Made by a program: the position numbers and the translations under genes. Shown here in pieces: positions 22,896 to 31,421 of a stretch of 57,547 bases of DNA. Within the stretch, counting starts at the first letter, position 1; every line of letters begins with the position of its first letter. This stretch comes from JALOPX01 sp041309605 (GTDB taxonomy: Bacteria > Krumholzibacteriota > Krumholzibacteriia > Krumholzibacteriales > Krumholzibacteriaceae), in NCBI GenBank assembly GCA_041309605.1, contig JBFYZH010000070.1, positions 1 through 57,547 on the forward strand. Reading direction: 5' to 3'. Below the pieces are notes generated by a model that was given only the letters and a program-made list of their open reading frames with translations, searched no databases and was not told the origin of the DNA.

Positions 22896-24125
22896 ATGGA
22901 CGCAGATAAGATACTCGAACTGCTCGATGATCCGGTGGCGCTCGAGGCGCTATATCGTGAGTCCCCGAGAGCATTCCGCCGCGCCCTGAGGGAGGCGCGC
23001 GAGACCCGACCGGACGAGATCGTACTCCGCGTCTGGAGTGCGCGGCTCGCCGATGGAGAGGGGACATTCCCGGGTGCGCGCATGCAGGGCCGTGCGATCG
23101 CCATTGCGTTGGGCTGTGGCCTGCTCGTGCGATTGCCTGCCGTCTGGCTGGGAGAGGATTGGTACTATCCGCGCTTTGCACCCTCGTGTGTCATTCTCGC
23201 CTTGGCTTTCTACTTCTGGATCGGGCAACGCAGTCGAAGTCAGCTGGTTGCCGGTCTATTGCTGGCCGCGTTCGCGAGCACCCTCGCGAGCCTTCTTCCC
23301 GGTTCCACCGATTCCGTCGTTATGGCGTTGATCCATTTGCCGATCCTGTACTGGGTGCTTCTGGGATTCGTCTTCACAGGTTCATCCTGGCGCGATACGG
23401 AGTCGCGGATCCGTTTTCTCCGCTACAACGGCGAACTCCTGATCCTCGGCAGCTTGATCGCGCTTGGCGGCATAGTCTTCAGCGCGCTCACCGTTGCGCT
23501 CTTCGAGCTGATCTCCAAAGGCGCGGAGGATTGGTACTTCGCGAACATCGGGGTGATGGGCGCTGCGGCGGTGCCGATAGCCGGAACTTACCTCTACGAT
23601 ACGGTTTTCCAAAGACACACCGGTATCGCGTCGGTCCTCGCCCGTGTCTTCGCGCCGCTCTTTCTCGTCATGACCGGTATCTACCTTGTGACGGCCTTTT
23701 TGGGTGGGCGGAATCCCTTCGTGGATCGTTCCTTCTTGATCATGGTGAACGGACTGTTGGTCGTGGTTCTCGGTATGGCCGTTTTGTCGATTGCGGAGCG
23801 CGGTGACGATGACATTGTGGGGTGGGTCGACCACGTCAACCTGGCCCTGCTGACGGTGACACTCTTGATCGACCTGTTGGCGCTTTCCGCTATCGTCTTC
23901 CGGCTCGCATCGTACGGTTTTTCCCCGAACAGGGTGGTCGTTCTCGGGGCGAATGTCGTCATCCTGGTTCACCTGGCCCTGGTCTGCCGCGCCCATCTCG
24001 GATTAGTGCGCGGTACCGCCGGCGTCGGGGAGGTCCGCCGAGCCGCGGCCGGTTACCTGCCGACGTATGCTGTCTGGGCCGCAATCGTGTGTTTCGTCCT
24101 TCCCTTCATTTTCCGGTTCTCATGA
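22896..24125 (+). CDS. DUF4153-like polytopic membrane protein
   Basis: The protein has about 409 residues. After a soluble helical start (ILELLDDPVALEALYRESP) come some eleven membrane helices. The segment FVDRSFLIMVNGLLVVVLGMAV and the later helices resemble DUF4153-type membrane proteins, whose role is unknown. The ATG at 22896 follows a purine-rich stretch; a start at 22872 is equally open. No catalytic motifs are visible in the loops. The gene ends 80 bases before a convergent gene. Confidence 0.75.
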   Translation: MDADKILELLDDPVALEALYRESPRAFRRALREARETRPDEIVLRVWSARLADGEGTFPGARMQGRAIAIALGCGLLVRLPAVWLGEDWYYPRFAPSCVILALAFYFWIGQRSRSQLVAGLLLAAFASTLASLLPGSTDSVVMALIHLPILYWVLLGFVFTGSSWRDTESRIRFLRYNGELLILGSLIALGGIVFSALTVALFELISKGAEDWYFANIGVMGAAAVPIAGTYLYDTVFQRHTGIASVLARVFAPLFLVMTGIYLVTAFLGGRNPFVDRSFLIMVNGLLVVVLGMAVLSIAERGDDDIVGWVDHVNLALLTVTLLIDLLALSAIVFRLASYGFSPNRVVVLGANVVILVHLALVCRAHLGLVRGTAGVGEVRRAAAGYLPTYAVWAAIVCFVLPFIFRFS

Positions 24126-24205
24126 TCGGGGAGGGCGCGAGCCGACATGGGTTCGATGAGGGAGAACCGTGAATGATATCCCATTGAAAATCCCCGTTTT
24201 TCCCT

Positions 24206-26440
24206 TTATCTCATGAGCACGAGCTTTCGCACCTCGGATTTTCCTAGAGCTTCGATGCGGGCGAAATAGACTCCCGCCGCGGCCTGCCGTCCCGCGTTGT
24301 CACGGCCGTTCCAGAAATCACGGTTCTCGCCCACCTCGCACCGCCCGTCCCGGATCGTACGCACGAGGCGCCCCGCCGCGTCGTAGATCGCGATGCGCAC
24401 CAGCGACGCTTCGGGCAGAGAATAGACGAGCGTCACCGACGGATTGAACGGGTTCGGATAAGCCCTGACCGCCAGCGACGAAGCCCGCGGCGCCCTGTCA
24501 TCCACGCCGGTCACCGTCTCGAGACAGATCTCGTAGACGCGGTTGTATCCCGCGTCGGCGACGTAGAGCCTGCGACCCGGTGCGTCGATTTCGAGGCAGC
24601 ACGGATTGAATGCGATAAATCCATCAACCACGAGCGTGCATGCGCCGGTGCGCGGATCGACGCGGTGGACCGTTTCAGTGCTCGCATCCGCGACGAATAG
24701 AAAACCGGTCAGGGAATCGTACACGATGCTGTATGGCGTCGCGAGCGGCGGATCGAGAGCGATCGCGTGAAGCGTGCCGTCGTCGAGCAGGTAATAGATG
24801 TTGTCCCCGTCGAGCGCGTCCGCCACGTAGACGGTGTCTTCGCCGTCCGAACAGATATCGAAATGATCCACTTCCCCCGGATCGGGCATGACTTGGAGCT
24901 CCCCCTCCGCCACCGACGGCGGGAAGGACCAGATCCCGTCCGGGTTGGAACTTCCCCTGTCGCTCACCAGGATGTCGCCCGGATTAACGTTCGCCCCGTC
25001 GAAGTCCGGCGGAGCGATCGTCATGCCGAACGGATCGTCGTCGCCCGATTGAAATCCCGACACCCAGAGGCTCGAGGTCCCCTCCCACGCGTTGCGATAG
25101 ACATCGCCGCTGTAATCCTCGGAGATGAAGGCATCCCCGTTAGAAACGAAAAGGAGATCGGCCGGGTTGCTGTAGGTCGCGAGAAAAACGCCCGCCGTGC
25201 TTCCCGTCACCCTGAAAAGCCCGCCGCTCGACGCACGGAGAAGACCGTACAGCTCGCCGTCCATGGGATTCAACGCGACGACCGAGACGCCGATCAGGCT
25301 CATCACGCCGCACCTGGAATACGCCGGATCGACCACATCCACGAGATCGTCGATCGGCGGGCAGTCATCCGTACGGAGCCCGAAATTGTCGAGGCCGACC
25401 ACCTCCGTACCGTCGAAATATTCGGCGTCGATCCGGCACTCCTCTACATTCGAAATGAGCGATGCCCAGTCTCCGGAATCGAGCGTCCATTCCGCTTCAT
25501 CGATCGGGAAGGAGAATGTCTTCCACACACGCGCGGGCACGGTGAGATCCTCCGCGGTGAGCTCGACATATGCGACGCCGCCCGGTCCGGAAATCCGGAT
25601 GAAGTCGGAAGAGCCGAGGTTGTTTCCCGCCGAGCTGACGATGCGGATATCCACGGTGACGAATCCCGATCCATCGTAAGACGACCAGTCGCCGAGGAAC
25701 ATCGAAGCCGCGAAGGCGTACGAGTTGCCCGCTGAGGAGTCGTTAATATACAGGTAGCCGCCGGTATTCCCGGACGATTCCGGATTGGTGACCGTGCCTG
25801 CGGTACTGAAGCTCCAGTCTCCGACGCCGCTCCCGGAGACATTGAACGTGTTCTCTATACATCCATTGTTGACCGGCCCCGGCGTGCCCGATATGCCGAT
25901 GTTGTCGAGCCATGTCGTTTCCGCCCCGTTGACCCATTCTGCGAATACGCGGACCGAGGTGACGTTGGCGAGAAGTTCCGCCCACGTGCCCGACTCGAGC
26001 GTCCAGACCGCCGGATCGAGCATGATCCGCGCATGGATCCAAACCCCCTGCGATGGAGGATTCACGATCCGCGTGTCCCTGGCCACCGCCGCACCACCGG
26101 GACCCTCAAGTCTCACATGATTCATCGCGAGCCAGGCGCCGCCGCTCGTGTTCACCTCGTATATATCAAAATATATCGAATCGGCCGTCGTGAACGAGCT
26201 CCAGTTTCCGAGAAACTTGTTCGGCGCACTCGCCCAGTTCGTGCTTCCGACGGCGAGATCGTTCACGTCGAGACAGCCGCCGGGATTTCCGCCCGTCGAC
26301 TGCCAGACGGCGCTGTTGTCCCCTATGATGCGCCATCCATCGAGGTCCGTGTCGAACGTCGAGAGAACCTGCGCTTCGAGCGAAGCGGCCGCCAGCGAAG
26401 CGAGGAGAATAATCGATAATACAAGCGCGGTGTACTTCAT
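24206..26440 (-). CDS. secreted protein: two laminin-B-like modules, propeller, FlgD/T9SS-like tail
   Basis: The protein has 744 residues with a signal peptide (LVLSIILLASLAAAS). Two related modules follow at about 24-185 and 195-355 (LDGWRIIGDNSAVW, FDIYEVNTSGGAWLAMNH; GVGDWSFSTAGTV), similar to laminin-B-type carbohydrate-binding modules. A region with NHL/SBBP-like repeats (LLFVSNGDAFISEDYSGDVY; LYVADAGYNRVYE) covers about 370-655. The C-terminal 85 residues are a FlgD-Ig-like sorting/anchor domain with YPNPFNPSVT, AAGRLVRTIRDG and AAGVYFARIEALG. This tail is the mark of type IX-like secreted proteins in FCB bacteria. The gene stands alone. Confidence 0.85.
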   Translation of the reverse strand: MKYTALVLSIILLASLAAASLEAQVLSTFDTDLDGWRIIGDNSAVWQSTGGNPGGCLDVNDLAVGSTNWASAPNKFLGNWSSFTTADSIYFDIYEVNTSGGAWLAMNHVRLEGPGGAAVARDTRIVNPPSQGVWIHARIMLDPAVWTLESGTWAELLANVTSVRVFAEWVNGAETTWLDNIGISGTPGPVNNGCIENTFNVSGSGVGDWSFSTAGTVTNPESSGNTGGYLYINDSSAGNSYAFAASMFLGDWSSYDGSGFVTVDIRIVSSAGNNLGSSDFIRISGPGGVAYVELTAEDLTVPARVWKTFSFPIDEAEWTLDSGDWASLISNVEECRIDAEYFDGTEVVGLDNFGLRTDDCPPIDDLVDVVDPAYSRCGVMSLIGVSVVALNPMDGELYGLLRASSGGLFRVTGSTAGVFLATYSNPADLLFVSNGDAFISEDYSGDVYRNAWEGTSSLWVSGFQSGDDDPFGMTIAPPDFDGANVNPGDILVSDRGSSNPDGIWSFPPSVAEGELQVMPDPGEVDHFDICSDGEDTVYVADALDGDNIYYLLDDGTLHAIALDPPLATPYSIVYDSLTGFLFVADASTETVHRVDPRTGACTLVVDGFIAFNPCCLEIDAPGRRLYVADAGYNRVYEICLETVTGVDDRAPRASSLAVRAYPNPFNPSVTLVYSLPEASLVRIAIYDAAGRLVRTIRDGRCEVGENRDFWNGRDNAGRQAAAGVYFARIEALGKSEVRKLVLMR

Positions 26441-26663
26441 GACATAAACCCCCCGAGAGAATAACGTTATAAGTCATATGATTATACCTCGGATTCGGGG
26501 TGAATTTCAATAGGGGACAGAGACCACCCGGTCCGAGACCGTCTGGACGGAGCATCGGCATTCCTGTATGAAATAGAAAAATACTGATGTACAATTACCG
26601 GTGATATCACATGGATGAGCCAATGAGCTCGTTTACGAACCAATACCGGCGCGAGGAGATATT

Positions 26664-27479
26664 ATGAAATATATCCACATTTGCTTATGCCTGATCGCGG
26701 GATTGCTCGCGTGTGACAAAGACACAGGGGGAGGCGACGGATCGTCAGGTGTGGAGTTTACCGAGGAACAGCGGGTGCTTGCCGATCAGATCATCAGCGT
26801 GTTCGAAAATAACACGCCTGAAATCGATTATGGCTATGCCGAGAACCTGGATGACGGGCGCGGCATTACGGCCGGCCGTGCGGGGTTCACTTCGGCGACG
26901 GGCGACATGCTGGAGGTGGTCGAGCGCTACACAGAACTCGTCCCCGTCAATCCATTGGCCGCTTATCTTACGCGCCTCGAGGAACTGGCTGCCGAAGAGA
27001 GCGGTGACATCGATGGGCTGGAAAATCTGGAAGCCGCGTGGCTGACTGCCGCCGATGACCCGACTTTTCGTGAGGTTCAAGACGAGGTTGTGGACGATGA
27101 ATATTATTGGCCGTCTGTGGATCATGCCGATGAGTTGGGATTATCCTTTCCGCTGAGCCTGCTGAATCTTTACGATACCTGTATTCAACATGGCGATGGC
27201 GACGATCCGGACGGGCTGCCGGCAATTATCGACCGGACAACCGCACAAGTCGGCGGAACGCCCGCCGACGGCACCGATGAATACGAATGGCTGCAGGCGT
27301 TCATGGACATCCGCCGGTCGGTGCTGCTGGATCCTTACGATCCGGAGACGGCCGAGGCCTGGGCCGAGTCGGTCGGGCGGGTCGATGCGCTGATCGAAAT
27401 CTTCGAAAGCGACAATGTGGCTCTGGAGCCCCCGATCGTGATCGATCCGTGGGGCACGGAATTCACGCTCCCCCAGTAG
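26664..27479 (+). CDS. GH46 chitosanase lipoprotein
   Basis: The protein has 271 residues with a lipobox (AGLLAC, Cys17) and a Gly-rich linker. It matches family 46 chitosanases: IISVFENNTPEIDYGYAENL then DDGRGITAGRAGFTSATGD. Glu48 fits the general acid and Asp64, directly before GRG, the general base known from the Streptomyces enzyme. The WLQAFMDIRRSVLL segment is the usual C-terminal helix. Chitosanases cut beta-1,4-glucosamine chains. A GAGGAG ribosome site supports the start. It is divergent from the secreted carbohydrate-module protein on its left, which may share a role in polysaccharide use. Confidence 0.85.
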   Translation: MKYIHICLCLIAGLLACDKDTGGGDGSSGVEFTEEQRVLADQIISVFENNTPEIDYGYAENLDDGRGITAGRAGFTSATGDMLEVVERYTELVPVNPLAAYLTRLEELAAEESGDIDGLENLEAAWLTAADDPTFREVQDEVVDDEYYWPSVDHADELGLSFPLSLLNLYDTCIQHGDGDDPDGLPAIIDRTTAQVGGTPADGTDEYEWLQAFMDIRRSVLLDPYDPETAEAWAESVGRVDALIEIFESDNVALEPPIVIDPWGTEFTLPQ

Positions 27480-27576
27480 GGTAACCGGCCGCGTGTTTTT
27501 CAGGTTACGTGTGTTCCGGGCGGAAATTATTAGAGCACAGACATCGGGCCCACGACATTCCCGGAACGCGTGAAGG

Positions 27577-28734
27577 CTAGTCCCTGACACACCGAAAACC
27601 TATGATTGCGGCGCGATGGCTCGGCCCGTTGGCGTTGTAGCTGCGGGTGGCGACGTTACAGGTTATCTCCTCGCCGCTGAAGAAACCGCCGCGCGTAATA
27701 CGGTATGTCTGTGCCGTCGAGGGACCTTTCGGGTCCGTCGTGCCGCCGTATGGAAATTCGTCCCATGCGAACAGCCAGTCCCAGCACCCTTCGAGTATAT
27801 TGCCGCTCATGTCGTAAATGCCGAGCTCGTTCGCGGACTTTGCGCCGACCGGATTCGTCGAATTCACGGAATTGCCCGCATACCATGCCACGTTGTCCGC
27901 AATATTTCCGCCGCTGAACGTATATCCCCGGGAGTCGTTCCCCCCGCGCGCCGCGAATTCCCATTCCGCTTCCGTCGGGAGTCGATAGCCGTCCGCATTC
28001 CAGTTCACTGCGTCGATATTTATATCGAGCTCCCCGGTGCGATAGACGGCGCCCTGTGTATTGTTCGTATAATAGACCGGCGTGAGATCGTCCATCTCGG
28101 ACCTTGCGTTGCACCATTTCACCATATCGTACCAGTTCACCAACGTCACCGGGTTGTTTGCTCCGATCGGATTGACTCCATTCTGACCGGCCACGAGATC
28201 GGTATAGCCGTTCGTCGATCCCCAGCTTCGCACATCGGTCCAAAGCTCGTACGTCACTTCGTATTTATCCATGCTGAACTCGCCGATAGTCAAAGTTACC
28301 GTGCCTCTCGGAACGAATGTGCCCCCCTCGACCGTTACCATACCCGGGGAATATACGCCGCTCCCGGTCGTAAACGACCACACCGGGCTGTTTGTCACAG
28401 TCCCTCTGCCATCGATTGCATCCACCTTCCAATAGTAGACTGTGCTCACCGCAAGACCGGTGCAGGAAAAGGTCGTCGGGCTCTGTCCGACGGCGATTGC
28501 CACGGCAGGCGGATTGACGGTGCTAAGATAGAGGTCATACACCTGGTCCCCGGCATCGGTGCCGGAACAACTCCAGCTCAGTGTAAATGAAGTCGAGACG
28601 CCGTTTGCGGCGTCGGCGGGCCAGGGGCTCGAGATAGCCGTCGGGATTTGGACATCGGTCGGGCTGTCTTTCGAACATCCGGCAATGGCAATAGATGCAA
28701 AGAGTATCAGTGCGATCGTCGTGCATTTTTTCAT
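27577..28734 (-). CDS. lipoprotein with fibronectin III-like and FGE-sulfatase domains
   Basis: The protein has 385 residues with a lipobox (AIAGC, Cys20). Residues about 33-128 look like a fibronectin type III module (SFTLSWSCSG, VYYWKVDAIDG), and residues 130-385 are an FGE-sulfatase (SUMF1) domain: VEGGTFVPRG, FSMDKYEVTYELW, GYRLPTEAEWEFAARGG, LGIYDMSGNILEGCWDW and GFRCVRD. True formylglycine-generating enzymes use a cysteine pair to oxidise sulfatase cysteines; many homologues in this phylum lack it and bind ligands instead. I do not see a clear catalytic pair here. Confidence 0.88.
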   Translation of the reverse strand: MKKCTTIALILFASIAIAGCSKDSPTDVQIPTAISSPWPADAANGVSTSFTLSWSCSGTDAGDQVYDLYLSTVNPPAVAIAVGQSPTTFSCTGLAVSTVYYWKVDAIDGRGTVTNSPVWSFTTGSGVYSPGMVTVEGGTFVPRGTVTLTIGEFSMDKYEVTYELWTDVRSWGSTNGYTDLVAGQNGVNPIGANNPVTLVNWYDMVKWCNARSEMDDLTPVYYTNNTQGAVYRTGELDINIDAVNWNADGYRLPTEAEWEFAARGGNDSRGYTFSGGNIADNVAWYAGNSVNSTNPVGAKSANELGIYDMSGNILEGCWDWLFAWDEFPYGGTTDPKGPSTAQTYRITRGGFFSGEEITCNVATRSYNANGPSHRAAIIGFRCVRD

Positions 28735-28960
28735 AGTTTATTCCTCTCAATGGTGCATTCCCGGGGCAACTATATCAATCCGCCCCGCGAGTATCAAGAT
28801 GAATATCGGAAACGGTTTACAGAATCCCGGGGTTCGTCGTAGTTATCGATTCGAAGGGTCGATTCAGCGTTATTACAACGGGGCACTGGAGGCGGCCGGA
28901 TGACCATGAACGGGAAGACTTGCGATTACCGCAATACCTTCGAAATCGGCGCGGACCAAA

Positions 28961-29206
28961 TCAGGTCGTTTCCGTTTCCTTCGATGTTTTGATCTGCCTG
29001 TGGCTTTTTACGGCAAGTCCCAGGGCGACAATGCAAAATAAAAGGTCCGGATACAACCGCGCCCTGTCGACGAGCGCACTGATCAGAAAGAAAACCGCCA
29101 GGGCGGCCTGGATGTACGGCATCCCGCGCAAGCATCGCACCTTTTTAGTGAAAAAACTGAGCGCGAAAAATATCAGTATCAGTCCTATTGCAAGATAGCC
29201 GCCCAT
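28961..29206 (-). CDS. small three-helix membrane protein
   Basis: The protein has 81 residues with three hydrophobic helices (YLAIGLILIFFALSFF; YIQAALAVFFLISALV; YPDLLFCIVALGLAV) and short charged loops. GGAGGTGAT directly precedes the ATG. No family recognised. It is transcribed away from the kinase gene; a promoter-like pair lies in the shared spacer. Confidence 0.65.
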   Translation of the reverse strand: MGGYLAIGLILIFFALSFFTKKVRCLRGMPYIQAALAVFFLISALVDRARLYPDLLFCIVALGLAVKSHRQIKTSKETETT

Positions 29207-29269
29207 AGTATCACCTCCGGATTATTAACCGCATAATGTATGGTTTAACGAGCTGCTTGTGCGACAGCT

Positions 29270-29294
29270 TATATGACCCAAAATCCATTGTCAA
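29270..29294 (-). promoter_or_regulatory. candidate promoter of the small membrane protein gene
   Basis: On the minus strand TTGACA (29294-29289) is followed after 15 bases by TATAAG. The spacer is two bases shorter than ideal. It ends about 60 bases upstream of the ATG at 29206. Confidence 0.4.
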
Positions 29295-29333
29295 GTTTCT
29301 AGAGTTCCTTCCTCCCACACTCCCTTAATTTGC

Positions 29334-29362
29334 TTGTTAATCGCTGGGCTCTGGGGTAGAAT
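29334..29362 (+). promoter_or_regulatory. candidate sigma70 promoter of the kinase gene
   Basis: TTGTTA (29334-29339), a 17-base spacer and TAGAAT (29357-29362), about 125 bases upstream of the kinase start codon at 29488. Confidence 0.45.
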
Positions 29363-29487
29363 TTCAACCCGCGGGGTTCCCGGTATCGCGGCGGCGGCCA
29401 TTGCCCGGAAATCTCCACCTTTAATGATGCCGTGGCTCCGCTTTGGCGATCCGGCTTTGCGCCGGTTGCATCACGCCTGGAGGCGAA

Positions 29488-31329
29488 ATGATCGAGCTCG
29501 AAAAATACGATATCGGAGGGGAGATCGGCCGGGGCGGGGTCGCCATCGTCTACAAGGCCCGGCACAAGGTCCTCCAGACGGACGTGGCGATAAAGGTGCT
29601 TCACAAGGAACTCACCCACGATCCCGAATTCGTCAAAAGGTTCATCAACGGGGCCCGAAGCGCAGCGCGACTGAAACATCCCAACATCATCCCCGTTTTC
29701 GATGTCGGCGACAACGAGGGCTGGTATTACATCGTGATGGAATTCCTTCAGGGCGAGACCCTCAAGGAGCGCATCGACAAAAAAGGCCCGATGCCGGAGC
29801 GCGAAATCGAAGGGATCATAAGACCCCTTTCGGCCGCCCTCGATTACGCCCACGAACACGGCACAATACACAGAGACATTAAAAGTCCCAACATATTCAT
29901 GAAGGACGACGGGAACGTGGTCCTGATGGATTTCGACATAGCCAAGGCCTCCGACCTCGCGCAAAACCTCACCCAGGACGGCTCCGTGCTCGGAACGCCG
30001 GCATACATGAGCCCGGAACAGGCGATGGGCGAAGGGGCCAGCACGAAAAGCGACATCTATTCGCTCGGCGTCGTGATGTACGAGATGGCGACAGGGACCC
30101 TTCCCTTCAAGGGGGAGAACACCCTCTCGGTCCTCAGGCAGATCGCGATGGACAATCCCGCTCCTCCCTGCGAGATCAATCCGGTCGTGAGCAAAAGGTT
30201 GCAGGAGATCATCCTCCGGTGCATGGAAAAATCGCCCGATAAAAGGCCTGAGAACGCGCGCGCGATCTTCTCGGAGCCGGTCCATGAGGAACCGGCCGCA
30301 AAACCCGGTGCAAAGAAAGTCGATCCGGGCCCCGGCAGGGAAAAGAAACAACGCGGGGAACCGGGCCGGCTGCGCAGGTTTCTTCCGAGGGCGGTTGTAT
30401 GGCTTGTCGTCCTGGGGGCGGCGTACGCCGCTTACAAGATCGGCTGGCCCGCCCTGCAGCGGCGCGATTTCAACGTAGTGTCGGTCTTCGCCCCGGGAAG
30501 GCATTATTCAGGGATACTTCCATCCCCGGAGACGGCCCCGGCAGGCCTCAACGAGGTGGCCACCGAACGGGTAAAGAAACTCTACGACGAGGCCGTGAGC
30601 AAAATCGACGCGGGAGAGATAGACGCCGCCCTCGCAAAGCTCGGGACGATACGCGACATCGATCCCGGAAACGTGATGGCGCAGCGGGGGATGCAGAAGG
30701 CGTACACATGGCACCTGGAGAACGCGGACAGGATGTTTTCGAACGGTGACTATAACGGATACCGCCGCTATATGAACAAGGCCGTGGAATATTTTCCTCA
30801 GATGAAGCTCGATAATCTCTACCAGAGGGGTCACAAATATTTCGAAGCCGCCCGCCTTCTCGGCGATGGGGAGGACAACGCCGCGGACGTCTACAAGGCG
30901 ATCTCCGTCGCCTTCCCCGGGGAGGAATACGCCGGCGAACGCCTCCGCGAAACGATTACGATCGCGATGAAGAACGCGTTCCTTGAAAACAGGTTCAGGG
31001 AATACACCGATCTCGCGCGAGGCCTCGCCGCGGGGCTTCCCGGCATGGCCTCGGGGATATATATGATATGCGGCGACGCCTACTACGCGAACAACATGCT
31101 TCTCGCCGGCGACAGATACAGCGCCGCGACGATGTACACGAGGGCTCTCGCGGCCGATTCTTCCAACGCCCAGGCTAAAAACCAGCTCATGCTGATAGTC
31201 GCCGAGATAAGAAATCGTCTCGCCGGCACCGCCGGGCGCAATGAAAAACTGGCATTGATAAGGATGGCCAAATCGAACTTCCCCGACACGGAGGAGTTCG
31301 CCGCGATTTTGAAGGATCTCGATCCCTGA
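29488..31329 (+). CDS. membrane-anchored Hanks-type Ser/Thr kinase with altered core residues
   Basis: The protein has 613 residues; GGAGG precedes the ATG at 29488. The kinase domain (1-265) has a glycine loop (GEIGRGGVAIVYKA), Lys36 in DVAIKVL, HRDIKSPN (Asp130, Asn135) and SPEQA. Two conserved positions differ: the glycine of DFG is Asp (MDFDIAK, 148-150), and the helix-C glutamate expected in the FxxEA segment is Gly (FINGARSAA, Gly55). A basic linker, one membrane helix (about 298-318) and a large extracytoplasmic region with TPR-like repeats follow. Activity may be reduced or the protein may work as a scaffold. A PPM phosphatase lies 2.3 kb away. Confidence 0.88.
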   Translation: MIELEKYDIGGEIGRGGVAIVYKARHKVLQTDVAIKVLHKELTHDPEFVKRFINGARSAARLKHPNIIPVFDVGDNEGWYYIVMEFLQGETLKERIDKKGPMPEREIEGIIRPLSAALDYAHEHGTIHRDIKSPNIFMKDDGNVVLMDFDIAKASDLAQNLTQDGSVLGTPAYMSPEQAMGEGASTKSDIYSLGVVMYEMATGTLPFKGENTLSVLRQIAMDNPAPPCEINPVVSKRLQEIILRCMEKSPDKRPENARAIFSEPVHEEPAAKPGAKKVDPGPGREKKQRGEPGRLRRFLPRAVVWLVVLGAAYAAYKIGWPALQRRDFNVVSVFAPGRHYSGILPSPETAPAGLNEVATERVKKLYDEAVSKIDAGEIDAALAKLGTIRDIDPGNVMAQRGMQKAYTWHLENADRMFSNGDYNGYRRYMNKAVEYFPQMKLDNLYQRGHKYFEAARLLGDGEDNAADVYKAISVAFPGEEYAGERLRETITIAMKNAFLENRFREYTDLARGLAAGLPGMASGIYMICGDAYYANNMLLAGDRYSAATMYTRALAADSSNAQAKNQLMLIVAEIRNRLAGTAGRNEKLALIRMAKSNFPDTEEFAAILKDLDP

Positions 31330-31421
31330 CCGTCTCCCGGTCGCCACGTCGGTCATCGACCCGGGCCGCTCGCATCGGCCGCAACCCCCGCGCGCGATGA
31401 TCGCGACTCCGGGCCGGCCCC

